Shown here piece by piece: positions 25,507 through 34,139 of a stretch of 64,000 nt of DNA; within the stretch, counting starts at the first letter, position 1, and every line of letters starts with the position of its first letter. The notes under the pieces are model-generated. The model saw nothing but the letters and a program-made list of their open reading frames with translations. It was not told the origin of the DNA and did no database searches. A program made the translations under genes and the position numbers. The stretch is taken from positions 1,054,001 to 1,118,000 of the forward strand of contig CP006833.1 in assembly GCA_000495505.1 (NCBI GenBank), read 5' to 3'. The stretch is from Campylobacter fetus subsp. testudinum 03-427 (GTDB taxonomy: Bacteria; Campylobacterota; Campylobacteria; Campylobacterales; Campylobacteraceae).

Positions 25507-26338
25507 TGCAAACAAAGAGCTTTTTGAAAAAATAAATAATCTTAAAAATTACAGCTGCAAAGTTAAGCTCAGCGATGCCATAGAAATACAAATAGATGAT
25601 TTCGATGATAGCGTAATAGAACTTGCAAAAGATCTAAAACCGTGGAGAAAAGGTCCTTTTAAACTAAATACTACACTCATAGATAGCGAATGGCAAAGCT
25701 TTATCAAATTCAATGGGCTCAAGCCTTTTTTAAATTTAAAAGATAAAGTTGTAGCTGATGTGGGCTGCAATAACGGATATTATATGTTTAAAATGTTAGA
25801 ACTTGAGCCAAAAAGCATAGTAGGATTTGATCCTAGCGTGCTTAGCTTTTTGCAATTTAGTTTTATAAATCATTTTGTGAAATCAAATATCAAATTTGAA
25901 CTTCTTGGAGTGCAAGATTTACCTAATTATAATATCAAATTTGATACGATACTCTGTCTTGGAGTTTTATATCATAGAAGCGATCCTATAAAAACGTTAA
26001 AAGAGTTAAAAAGTAGCTTAAATCAAGACGGTGAAGTATTTATAGATACTATGTTTATAGAACGAGACGATGAGTTTGTCTTAAGTCCCAAAAGCACCTA
26101 CTCAAAGATACCAAATATCTATTTTATACCTAGTATAAAAGCTCTTAGAAACTGGTGTGAAAGGGCTAAATTTAAAACTTTTGATATACTCAGTATAAAA
26201 AATACAGATTTTAACGAGCAGAGAAAAACGCAGTGGATATATGGAGAAAGCTTGGAAAACTTTTTAGATCCAAACGATCCTAGATTAACTATAGAAGGTT
26301 ATCCTGCTCCAAAACGTGTTTATGTAAGATTAAGTTAA
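25490..26338 (+). CDS. cmoB: tRNA U34 carboxymethyltransferase CmoB
   Basis: Transfers the carboxymethyl group of carboxy-SAM to 5-hydroxyuridine at wobble position 34 of several tRNAs, giving cmo5U. Seen: 282 residues with the CmoB segment PWRKGPFKLN, a Rossmann motif DVGCNNGYYMFKM, LCLGVLYHRSDPI, and the C-terminal TIEGYPAPKRVYVR. The ATG at 25490 gives the usual family length and overlaps the lipoprotein gene by 17 bases; the frame is open further upstream but that part does not look native. Its partner cmoA is 28 kb away at 54068. The Cj0977-like gene follows 11 bp later. Confidence 0.92.
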   Translation: MNLVNNANKELFEKINNLKNYSCKVKLSDAIEIQIDDFDDSVIELAKDLKPWRKGPFKLNTTLIDSEWQSFIKFNGLKPFLNLKDKVVADVGCNNGYYMFKMLELEPKSIVGFDPSVLSFLQFSFINHFVKSNIKFELLGVQDLPNYNIKFDTILCLGVLYHRSDPIKTLKELKSSLNQDGEVFIDTMFIERDDEFVLSPKSTYSKIPNIYFIPSIKALRNWCERAKFKTFDILSIKNTDFNEQRKTQWIYGESLENFLDPNDPRLTIEGYPAPKRVYVRLS

Positions 26339-26349
26339 AAGGTAGTTTA

Positions 26350-26859
26350 ATGGCTGAAAATGTCTATAGTGATAGCATAAAAGATGGCGTAACGGTGATA
26401 GATGAAAGTCTATTTCAAAATTCTTTAAATATGCCTCAGGCGATAAATACAATCTTCAATGGAAGTATAATAGACGCTAAGCAAAACTACTCAAAAACTG
26501 TTCTAAAAACAAATAACGATATGATATATGATGATGAAGGGCTTATACATAGTGGATTTATATTTAGCGCAGCAGACTGGTCTGCTCAAGTAGCGGTAAA
26601 TCAACCTTTTAGTGTCACTATAGGCGCAAAAGTAAGCTTTTTTGCTCCGGCTAAAGTAGGAGATATCATAGAATTTGAAGCACATGCGTACTTTGATGAA
26701 TCAAAAAAACGAGAAATAAAAGTTATAGGAAAAATCAAAGAAATAAAAGTTTTTGAAGGAACTTTCCAAATAGTAGTTTTAGAAGATCATATATTTAAAC
26801 TTCAGAAAAAAAGCAAAGAAAAACAAAATGAACAAGCAGCTCAAAAAGCTGCTAAATAG
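26350..26859 (+). CDS. Hotdog-fold protein, Cj0977-like
   Basis: A 169-residue cytoplasmic protein. It resembles C. jejuni Cj0977, a hotdog-fold protein controlled by flagellar sigma-28 and needed for invasion though not for motility; cmoB (Cj0976) precedes that gene too. Seen: a central segment LIHSGFIFSAADWSAQVAVN (hotdog helix) and VSFFAPAKVGDIIEFEAHA (strand region), and a charged, Lys/Gln-rich tail. A catalytic acyl-CoA residue is not evident. I did not find a convincing sigma-28 promoter in the 11-bp gap. Its stop overlaps the convergent MBL gene by 8 bases. Confidence 0.82.
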   Translation: MAENVYSDSIKDGVTVIDESLFQNSLNMPQAINTIFNGSIIDAKQNYSKTVLKTNNDMIYDDEGLIHSGFIFSAADWSAQVAVNQPFSVTIGAKVSFFAPAKVGDIIEFEAHAYFDESKKREIKVIGKIKEIKVFEGTFQIVVLEDHIFKLQKKSKEKQNEQAAQKAAK

Positions 26860-27442
26860 CTTGCATCCAGCGTTTTAAATTTCGTTTTTCACTCTCTAAG
26901 CTTGTTTGATCTCCGTGCCCCGGATATAGCTTGAAATCTTTGAAATTTAAAACCCTCTCAAGGCTTTTTCTCATTTCAACAGCATTTGAAAAAGGAAAAT
27001 CATATCTCCCAATAGAATTTTTAAATATAAAATCGCCACTAAACATAACACCTTCTATCTCTATCATAGAACATCCAGGAGTATGACCTGCAAAATGATG
27101 AAATGTAAATTTAAAATCGCCTATTTCGATACTTTGACTATCTTCTACCAAAAAATCAGGTTTAAAAGTAGTTTGCAGATATGCAAACGGATCTTGTTCG
27201 CATAAAAAAGCGTCGTCTTTTGGTATATAAATAGGTATTTTAAATTTATCCCTTATCGCATTATCATCATAAATATGATCAAAATGCCCATGAGTATTTA
27301 AAATAGCAAGCGGATTTTTGCAAACTTTACTCACCCATTCAAGAGCTCCATCGCCCGGATCAACTATAACCTCGCCAGATTCTTTTATTAAAATGTAACA
27401 ATTTGTATCATAAATTCCAAAAGATTTTGATAAAATTTGCAT
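26852..27442 (-). CDS. Metallo-beta-lactamase-fold hydrolase (glyoxalase II-like)
   Basis: A 196-residue MBL-fold enzyme. Seen: the metal motif NTHGHFDHIYD (HxHxDH), HHFAGHTPGC with the next metal His, FSGDFIFKN (bridging Asp), and a final YPGHGDQTS His. From the family: hydroxyacylglutathione-hydrolase-like thioester hydrolysis; the true substrate is unknown, as Campylobacter has limited glutathione use. It is the Cj0809c counterpart, divergent from nadE as in C. jejuni. It converges on and slightly overlaps the hotdog gene. Confidence 0.85.
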   Translation of the reverse strand: MQILSKSFGIYDTNCYILIKESGEVIVDPGDGALEWVSKVCKNPLAILNTHGHFDHIYDDNAIRDKFKIPIYIPKDDAFLCEQDPFAYLQTTFKPDFLVEDSQSIEIGDFKFTFHHFAGHTPGCSMIEIEGVMFSGDFIFKNSIGRYDFPFSNAVEMRKSLERVLNFKDFKLYPGHGDQTSLESEKRNLKRWMQAI

Positions 27443-27532
27443 TTTCCCCTCCTTTGCTTATAAGCGGTAATTAAAAGTTTTATTTTAACATTTTTTAGTT
27501 ATAATGCAACTAATTTCTTATAGGCAAATTTA

Positions 27533-28279
27533 ATGAAAGATTTTAAATTTTTAGAAAATAAATTATTATGCTTTTTAGATAAATATCTAAAACAATCTGG
27601 GGCTAGTGGATTTAGTATAGGAGTAAGCGGCGGACTTGACTCTGCCATAGTCGCTACTTTATGTTCAAAAGTAGCCAAAACTCACGCTCTTTTAATGCCT
27701 ACAAATAGTTCAAATAATCTAAATTTAGAAGATGGTTTAATCCTATGCGAAAAGCTTGATTTAGAGTATGAAGTTATAAATATAGAACCGATCTTACAAA
27801 GCTTTATGTCTGTTTTAGATACTACAAACAAACTAAGAAAAGCCAATATAATAGCAAGAGTTAGAATGATACTGCTATACGACAACTCAGCTAAACTAGG
27901 TACATTAGTAGTAGGAACAAGCAATAAAAGCGAGAGGCTACTAGGCTATGGAACTATATATGGAGATACTGCTTGCGCACTAAATCCTATCGGGGATATT
28001 TATAAAAGTGACCTATTTTTGTTTGCGAAATACTTAGAAATAGACGAAAACATAATAAACAAAGCCCCAAGCGCAGATCTTTGGGAAGGTCAAAAAGACG
28101 AAGATGAGATAGGTTTTGCTTATTCTATCGTCGATGCCGTGTTAAAAGAATTTGAAAAAACGTCTCAAAGAGAGAATTTATACGCTATTTTTGATAGAAA
28201 TTTAGTAGATAGCGTACTTAATAGAGTAGAAAAAAATAGCTTTAAGCTAAATCCGGTACCGATTGCAAATATCAGTTAA
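27533..28279 (+). CDS. nadE: NAD synthetase, ammonia-dependent
   Basis: Last step of NAD synthesis: amidation of nicotinate adenine dinucleotide with ATP and ammonia. Seen: 248 residues, the short NH3-dependent type, with the pyrophosphatase loop GVSGGLDSA, LLMPTNSS, and the later VVGTSNKSERLLGYGTIYGD that binds the substrate. No glutaminase domain is present. It is divergent from the MBL gene and starts a long run of genes on the plus strand ending at 33700, with gaps of 25 bp or less. Confidence 0.95.
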   Translation: MKDFKFLENKLLCFLDKYLKQSGASGFSIGVSGGLDSAIVATLCSKVAKTHALLMPTNSSNNLNLEDGLILCEKLDLEYEVINIEPILQSFMSVLDTTNKLRKANIIARVRMILLYDNSAKLGTLVVGTSNKSERLLGYGTIYGDTACALNPIGDIYKSDLFLFAKYLEIDENIINKAPSADLWEGQKDEDEIGFAYSIVDAVLKEFEKTSQRENLYAIFDRNLVDSVLNRVEKNSFKLNPVPIANIS

Positions 28280-28291
28280 AAAAGGATAAAG

Positions 28292-29425
28292 ATGAGAGAT
28301 ATAGCATTTTTTAGACCATACATTACCGAAAGAGAACATGAATTAGTAAAAGAGAGTCTTGATAAAAACGCCGTTTATATGGTGACAAATTTAGAAGATA
28401 AGATAAAGAAGTATTTCGGAGTAAAACACGTCATAACTACAAATAACGGAACCGCAGCAAATCATTTAGCACTTTGTGCTATGGATCTTAAAAGAGGAGA
28501 TAAGATAATTTGCTCGGTAAATGCTTTTCCTAGCATAGCTCAAGTCATTCGTCATTTTGATGCTGAGCCGATATTTGTGGATATAGATGAAGATGATTTT
28601 AACATAAGTCCAGTTGAGCTAGAAAAAGTATTAAAAGAGCAAAAACATAAAAAACTAAAGGCTGCTTTCGTAACTCACGTCGCAGGACAAAGTGCGGATA
28701 TGGACACTATATATGCTTTAGCAAAAGAAAACGGTATAAAAATCATAGATGATGCTAGTCGCGCTATGGGCGCTACATATAAAGGCAAACTTATAGGAAA
28801 TTTAGACTCATATATGTCTTGCTTTCAGATAAATCCTCAAGTACAGCACGCCATTGCATCAACTGGTATTATATTAACAAATGATGATGAAATGGCAAAA
28901 CGCGCCAGACTCATAAGAAATCACGCAATAGTAAATGACAGCTTTGATAAAGATGGAAACTTAGGATACGTTTATGACGTAGTAGATATAGGACAAAAAT
29001 ATGATTTAAACTCTCTTTGCGCTGCTTTTAGTATAGCTCAATTTGAGAAACTAGAGATGTTTATAAGAAGACGCAAAGAGATAGCAGCGATATATAATGA
29101 AGAGTTAAAAGCATGCCCTCATATAACTACTCCTGTTATAAAAAGAGATCATGTATATAATCAATACATAATAAAAGTAGATAAAAACAGAGATGGTTTT
29201 GCAAGAGAGCTAAAAGATGCGGGAATTCATACAGGTCTTCACTACATACCACTTCATCTGCTAAGCTATTACAAAACAAAATACAATCTTAGGGTAAATG
29301 ATTTCCCAAAAGCATTAAAAGTATATCAACAAGTACTATCTTTGCCTATCTATGCCGCTATGAGTAATGATGAAGTAAAATATGTCTGCGATACAATAAA
29401 ATCAGTAGCAAAAACTCGTGTTTGA
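28292..29425 (+). CDS. DegT/DnrJ/EryC1-family protein lacking the PLP lysine
   Basis: A 377-residue protein with the fold-type I sugar aminotransferase layout: NNGTAANHLAL (phosphate site), IIDDASRAMGA (D154, the PLP nitrogen ligand), and the C-terminal YIPLHLLSYY and VLSLPIYAAMS. The Schiff-base lysine should follow the SF-type segment, but C177 to T191 reads CFQINPQVQHAIAST and there is no lysine from 167 to 202. H186 lies in this loop; the related dehydratase ColD uses histidine there. So it may be a dehydratase, a non-catalytic homologue, or act with an unusual mechanism. It sits between nadE and lpxK, and lpxK starts within its last codons. A role in lipid A or Kdo chemistry is only inferred. 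Confidence 0.8.
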   Translation: MRDIAFFRPYITEREHELVKESLDKNAVYMVTNLEDKIKKYFGVKHVITTNNGTAANHLALCAMDLKRGDKIICSVNAFPSIAQVIRHFDAEPIFVDIDEDDFNISPVELEKVLKEQKHKKLKAAFVTHVAGQSADMDTIYALAKENGIKIIDDASRAMGATYKGKLIGNLDSYMSCFQINPQVQHAIASTGIILTNDDEMAKRARLIRNHAIVNDSFDKDGNLGYVYDVVDIGQKYDLNSLCAAFSIAQFEKLEMFIRRRKEIAAIYNEELKACPHITTPVIKRDHVYNQYIIKVDKNRDGFARELKDAGIHTGLHYIPLHLLSYYKTKYNLRVNDFPKALKVYQQVLSLPIYAAMSNDEVKYVCDTIKSVAKTRV

Positions 29426-30362
29426 GAGAAAACTGCATAGCTGGATAAATAGATATTTCTATCGTCCAAGGTATCTTGAAACGCTAATTTCTATGGTTTT
29501 AAGCCCACTAGCTTTGATATATTATGTTTTAGTAGTTATCAAATTTAAACTCTCAAAACAGATTAAATTTGATATACCTATAATAAGCATTGGAAATTTA
29601 ATAGTCGGTGGCACGGGCAAAACTCCACTTACAAAAGCTATTTTTAATCAATACAATACCAAATTTAGAACTTTTATCATATCAAGAGGATATAAAAGAA
29701 GTAGCAAAGGTATGCTAAAAGTCTGCATAGACGGTGAGATACTATGCAGCGTAGATGAGAGCGGCGATGAAGCTATGGAGTATGCGCTCAGTCTTAAAAA
29801 TGCAAACATCATAGTAAGCGAAAATAGAAAATTAGCCATTAATGAAGCGATAAAATGCGGCGCAGAGCTTGTTTTGCTTGATGATGGATTTGGAAAGTTT
29901 GATATTTTTAAATTTAATATTATTTTAAAACCCGCTATAGAACCTGTTTTTAACCTAGTTTTGCCTAGCGGAGCGTATAGATATCCAAAAAGTTTTTATA
30001 ATTTTGCGGATTTCATTCCAACAAAAGACGATATAATAAGCTCTAATCACATAATAAACAAAACAACAAATATGGTTTTAGTAACAGCCATTGCAAATCC
30101 GCTAAGGCTAAAAAATATATTTGATAACTGTCTTGGCGTGGAGCTGTTTGAGGATCATCACAAATTTACAAAATCCGAAATAGAAAATATATTTAAAAAA
30201 TGGAATACAACAACTATTTTGGTGACTCAAAAAGATTATGTTAAAATACGAGATTTCGGCTTTAATGTTTCGATTTTAGAACTGCATACCGAAATTTCAT
30301 CTCAATTCAAGCTAAAATTAGATGAGTTTATAGATAATTACAAACAAAATATGATAAAATAA
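29418..30362 (+). CDS. lpxK: Tetraacyldisaccharide 4'-kinase
   Basis: Phosphorylates the lipid A disaccharide precursor at the 4' position on the cytoplasmic face of the inner membrane. Seen: 314 residues, an N-terminal membrane segment (about 20-43), the P-loop GNLIVGGTGKTP, ISRGYKR, and LLDDGFGKFDI. The start is GTG at 29418, overlapping the DegT gene by 8 bases. It is followed by argB, and the order lpxK-thrC-kdsB is otherwise as in C. jejuni. Confidence 0.93.
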   Translation: MFERKLHSWINRYFYRPRYLETLISMVLSPLALIYYVLVVIKFKLSKQIKFDIPIISIGNLIVGGTGKTPLTKAIFNQYNTKFRTFIISRGYKRSSKGMLKVCIDGEILCSVDESGDEAMEYALSLKNANIIVSENRKLAINEAIKCGAELVLLDDGFGKFDIFKFNIILKPAIEPVFNLVLPSGAYRYPKSFYNFADFIPTKDDIISSNHIINKTTNMVLVTAIANPLRLKNIFDNCLGVELFEDHHKFTKSEIENIFKKWNTTTILVTQKDYVKIRDFGFNVSILELHTEISSQFKLKLDEFIDNYKQNMIK

Positions 30363-30387
30363 TAATAAAATAAATTAAGGAAAAGTT

Positions 30388-31230
30388 GTGTTAAAAAGCA
30401 TAAGAACAGCTGAGATAATATTAAGCGCCCTACCTTATATCCAGAAATTTAGAGATGAAATTTTTGTTATAAAATACGGTGGCGCAGCTCAAATAGATGA
30501 AAATTTAAAAAATAATTTTGCAAGAGATATTGTGCTTTTACAACTAGTAGGCATTAAAGTCGTCATCGTACATGGAGGCGGAAAAAAGATAAATTCATTT
30601 TTAGAAAGACTAAATTTAAAAAGTGAATTTATAGATGGTTTAAGAGTCACAGACAAAGATACTATGGAAGTAGTAGAAATGACCTTAAGCGGACTTATAA
30701 ATAAAGAAATAACAAGTCTTTTAAACAAGCACGGCGCAAGAGCTATTGGTGTAAGCGGTAAAGATGACAATATGTTAAGGGCAAAAAGCTTAGATAATGG
30801 AAAGTACGGATTTGTAGGAGAGATAACAGACGTCAATGAAAATGTCATATCAACCATAATAAACGACGGACTCATACCAGTCATCGCACCTATTGCCATA
30901 GGAAGCGAGTATGAAACATATAACATAAACGCAGATCTTTGCGCAAGTGCTATAGCTAGTAAATTAAAAGCTAGAAAAGTTATATTTTTAAGCGATATTA
31001 AGGGGGTGTTAGATCAAGATGAAAAACTTATCAGCAAGCTAAACGAAGCTTCTATAAATGGGTTAAAAGATAGTGGAGTGATCAGCGGCGGAATGATACC
31101 AAAAATAGATGCTTGCTTAGAATGTGTAAAAAGTGGAGTCGGTGCAGCACATATAATAGACGGAAAAATTCCTCACTCTTTGCTGCTGGAAATATTTACA
31201 GATGAAGGTATAGGGAGCGTTATAAAATGA
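30388..31230 (+). CDS. argB: Acetylglutamate kinase
   Basis: Second step of arginine synthesis: ATP-dependent phosphorylation of N-acetylglutamate. Seen: 280 residues with VIKYGGAAQ and VIVHGGGKKIN (nucleotide and substrate loops), ADLCASAIASKL, and GGMIPKIDACL near the end. The start is GTG at 30388, preceded by TAAGGAAA. Its stop overlaps the next start (ATGA). No other arg gene is in the window, and its place in the lpxK-thrC-kdsB run, where C. jejuni (as I recall) has none, suggests rearrangement. Confidence 0.94.
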   Translation: MLKSIRTAEIILSALPYIQKFRDEIFVIKYGGAAQIDENLKNNFARDIVLLQLVGIKVVIVHGGGKKINSFLERLNLKSEFIDGLRVTDKDTMEVVEMTLSGLINKEITSLLNKHGARAIGVSGKDDNMLRAKSLDNGKYGFVGEITDVNENVISTIINDGLIPVIAPIAIGSEYETYNINADLCASAIASKLKARKVIFLSDIKGVLDQDEKLISKLNEASINGLKDSGVISGGMIPKIDACLECVKSGVGAAHIIDGKIPHSLLLEIFTDEGIGSVIK

Positions 31231-32969
31231 TAGTATTAAGTACAACACCAGATGAGAAAACAGCACATAAGTTAGCCAAAGAGTTAGTAGATAAAAAAGC
31301 TGCTGCTTGCGTGAATTTTATAAAAGATATGAAAAGTTTTTATACTTGGAAAAGCAGAGTACAAAATGATTCTGAAGTTCTTATGATGATAAAAGGAAAT
31401 TATAAAAAAATAAAAGATGTTATTTTAAAAAATCACCCTTATGAAATACCAGAAGTCATAGCCATAAAACCTAAAAAAATAGAAAAAAGCTATAGAAAAT
31501 GGTTAGAAAAAAGTACAAAAACATCGCCTATGTTAGTAGGTACAAGGCTAAATAGCGGTGAAGAAGCTTCTTGTGTTAGTTTAAGCGAAGCTCTATTGCA
31601 ACCAGCAGCGAAGCATGGCGGACTTTACGCGCCTATAAATTTACCTATTTTAGATGATAACTTTTTCAAAAAGGCATACAAATTAAAGTATGATGAGATA
31701 GCTATGATGATCATTAAAAAGTTTAAATTTGATATAGACAAAGATATTTTTAAAAAAGCATTAAAAAGATATGCTAAATTTGATAAAGAAGCAGTGGAGA
31801 TAAAAAAATTAAATAAAAATTTATATATAAATGAACTATGGCACGGACCTACAAGAGCATTCAAAGATATGGCGCTTCAGCCTTTTGGTGCAGTTTTAAA
31901 AGAGCTTGCTAAACAAAATAATAAAAAATATCTCATTATGTGTGCAACAAGCGGCGATACTGGACCTGCGACACTTAACACATTTAGCGACGTTCAAAAT
32001 ATAAAAGTCGTATGCATATATCCAAAAGACGGCACAAGCGAAGTTCAACGCTTACAAATGGTAAATCAAAAAGGTGCAAATTTAAAATCCATAGGCATAA
32101 AAGGTAACTTTGATGATGCTCAAAAAGCTTTAAAAACGCTATTAAACGATAAATCTTTTAAAAACGAACTATCAAATTTAGGGCTTAATTTAAGTGCTGC
32201 AAATTCTGTGAATTTTGGAAGAATTTTATTTCAGATTATTTATCATATCTATGTTTGTATAAAAATAAATAGCAATAAAAAGCCGATAGATATCGTTGTT
32301 CCAAGTGGTAATTTCGGTAATGCTTTAGGGGCGTATTACGCTAAAAAAATGGGTGCAAACATAGGAAAAATAAAAATCGCTTCAAACGCAAATAATATCC
32401 TAACAGAACTTTTCACAACAGGAATTTATGACCTACAAAATAAAAAATTGATTCAAACCATAAGCCCTGCGATGGATATACTAATTAGCTCAAATGTTGA
32501 AAGACTTCTATTTGATAAGTTTGGAAGCATCAGAACAAAAGAGCTTATGGATAGTTTGAAAAGCAGTGGATTATATAAACTAACTAAAGAAGAGCTTGAT
32601 GAGCTAAAAGCTGACTTTGAAGCTGACTTTTGTAGCGATGAAGAGTGTGAAAATTATATAAAAAACGTTTCAAGCAAAGGTATTTTGATAGATCCACATA
32701 CAGCAACTTGCCTAAAACTAGTTGATAATGATAAACTTAGCGTGATAACATCTACAGCTCAATGGGTGAAATTTACTCCAAGTATGATAAAAGCTATCAA
32801 AAATAGACCTACAAAAGATGAATTAGCCGACATGAAAGAGCTTGCAAAAGAGTTTAATGTAAAAATTCCAAAATCTATCTTAGAGTTATTTTCACAAAAA
32901 GAACTTCATAAAGAGATTATAGAACAAGATAAGATAAAATCAAACATTATAAATTGGCTTAAAAAATGA
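31227..32969 (+). CDS. thrC: Fusion of CutA1-like domain and threonine synthase
   Basis: A 580-residue protein. Residues 1-98 are a nearly full CutA1 domain (VLSTTPDEKTAHKLAKELV, KKAAACVN, YTWKSRVQNDSEV, NHPYEIPEVIAI). Residues from about 102 are a complete threonine synthase: the usual start (VSLSEALLQPAAKHGGLYAP), GPTRAFKDMAL with the PLP lysine, and SGDTGPATLNTF. ThrC converts O-phosphohomoserine to threonine. There is no stop or ribosome site between the parts; the internal ATG at 31530 lacks one. CutA1 trimers bind metals or small effectors, so the domain may oligomerise or regulate ThrC. ATGA overlap with argB, and with kdsB at the end. Confidence 0.92.
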   Translation: MIVLSTTPDEKTAHKLAKELVDKKAAACVNFIKDMKSFYTWKSRVQNDSEVLMMIKGNYKKIKDVILKNHPYEIPEVIAIKPKKIEKSYRKWLEKSTKTSPMLVGTRLNSGEEASCVSLSEALLQPAAKHGGLYAPINLPILDDNFFKKAYKLKYDEIAMMIIKKFKFDIDKDIFKKALKRYAKFDKEAVEIKKLNKNLYINELWHGPTRAFKDMALQPFGAVLKELAKQNNKKYLIMCATSGDTGPATLNTFSDVQNIKVVCIYPKDGTSEVQRLQMVNQKGANLKSIGIKGNFDDAQKALKTLLNDKSFKNELSNLGLNLSAANSVNFGRILFQIIYHIYVCIKINSNKKPIDIVVPSGNFGNALGAYYAKKMGANIGKIKIASNANNILTELFTTGIYDLQNKKLIQTISPAMDILISSNVERLLFDKFGSIRTKELMDSLKSSGLYKLTKEELDELKADFEADFCSDEECENYIKNVSSKGILIDPHTATCLKLVDNDKLSVITSTAQWVKFTPSMIKAIKNRPTKDELADMKELAKEFNVKIPKSILELFSQKELHKEIIEQDKIKSNIINWLKK

Positions 32970-33700
32970 TAATCATACCAGCTCGCCTTGCTTCGACTCG
33001 TTTTGAACATAAAATTCTAAGAACCATTGATGGCGTTCCTATGTTTGTAAAAACTGCTATGAACGCCAAAAATGCGGATAGCGTGTTAATAGCCTGCGAC
33101 GATGAACAAGTAGCAAACATAGCAAAAAATTATGGTTTAAACGCTGTTTTGACAAACATAACTCACGAAAGTGGAACCGACCGCATAAATGAAGCAGCGA
33201 ATAAATTCAATCTAAAAGATGATGAAATCATCATAAACGTTCAAGCTGACGAGCCGTTTTTTGAAGTGGAGAATTTGATTAAATTTAAAGATTTTGCAAG
33301 AAAAGCCATTGAAAGTGGTTCGTTTATGGCTAGCTGTTTTAAGCTAGTAAATAAACAAGAAGCGCAAAATCCAAATTTAGTAAAAGTTGTGCTAGATACA
33401 AACGATAACGCTCTATATTTTTCACGCTCACTTTTGCCGTATCCCAGAAGCGAGTGTGAAGTTTTCAAAGCTCATATAGGAATTTATGCATATAGTGTAG
33501 CAAATTTAAAAGAGTTTTGCACTTTAAAGACAAAAGAGTTAGAAAGTATAGAAAAACTAGAACAGCTAAGGGCTCTGCAAAGCGGCAAAAAAATCAAAAT
33601 GATGCAGATAGAGACGCAAAGTATCGGGATAGACACCAAAGAGGATTTAAAAGCTGCGGCGGATAAATTCGGTTTCAAAATTGACCAAAATCAAATTTAG
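32966..33700 (+). CDS. kdsB: CMP-Kdo synthetase
   Basis: Activates Kdo with CTP to CMP-Kdo for the lipopolysaccharide inner core. Seen: 244 residues starting MIIIPARLASTRFEHKIL (nucleotide-binding loop), VNVQADEPFF with the metal Asp, ALYFSRSLLPYPR, and KAHIGIYAYS. It overlaps the thrC fusion by four bases and ends the run that began with nadE. It works upstream of lipid A decoration, as does lpxK in the same run. Confidence 0.95.
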   Translation: MIIIPARLASTRFEHKILRTIDGVPMFVKTAMNAKNADSVLIACDDEQVANIAKNYGLNAVLTNITHESGTDRINEAANKFNLKDDEIIINVQADEPFFEVENLIKFKDFARKAIESGSFMASCFKLVNKQEAQNPNLVKVVLDTNDNALYFSRSLLPYPRSECEVFKAHIGIYAYSVANLKEFCTLKTKELESIEKLEQLRALQSGKKIKMMQIETQSIGIDTKEDLKAAADKFGFKIDQNQI

Positions 33701-33741
33701 CTATATGCATTTGTGATACAATAGCCAAAAAAAGGCGAGCT

Positions 33742-34092
33742 ATGACAAATGAAAAATTTTTAGAACAGATCGAAACTGTGGCTAAATTTACACAAATTTA
33801 CTGTGATGATCATCATAAAAACGAGCCAAAAACTATATCTAAATTTAAAACTATTTATAAAGGTGTAAATTTAAATAAATTTATAGAATATAACTTATGC
33901 AAAGAGTGCGAACATCTTCTTTTATACGCAAATGAAAAGCTACAAAACTGTCCGCACGAAGAAAAACCAAAATGCAGAAAATGTCCGCACATATGCTATG
34001 AAAAAAACGAGCTAAAATATATGATAAAAGTGATGAAAAGTAGTGGTATAAAGCTTGGATTATCAAGGATAAAATCATTTTTTAAAAGTTAA
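33742..34092 (+). CDS. Nitrous-oxide-stimulated-promoter family protein
   Basis: A 116-residue small basic protein of the family Pfam calls nitrous oxide-stimulated promoter. Seen: cysteines in LCKECEHLLLYANEKL, NCPHEE and CRKCPHICYE, with nearby histidines, which could bind zinc or an Fe-S cluster. Its biochemical role is unknown. The ribosome site is AAAAAAGGCG. No denitrification gene is adjacent. It is probably transcribed with kdsB or just after it, as the gap is 41 bp. Confidence 0.75.
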   Translation: MTNEKFLEQIETVAKFTQIYCDDHHKNEPKTISKFKTIYKGVNLNKFIEYNLCKECEHLLLYANEKLQNCPHEEKPKCRKCPHICYEKNELKYMIKVMKSSGIKLGLSRIKSFFKS

Positions 34093-34139
34093 TATATATA
34101 CTATATTAAGTTATTTTGTGATATCATAAAATAAAAAAT

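Noticed and set aside
31490-31535. Sequencing error as the cause of the CutA-ThrC fusion
   Set aside because: Both halves read cleanly in one frame with no suspicious homopolymer at the junction, and no stop lies in the junction; only a lost stop could explain it, which I cannot test.
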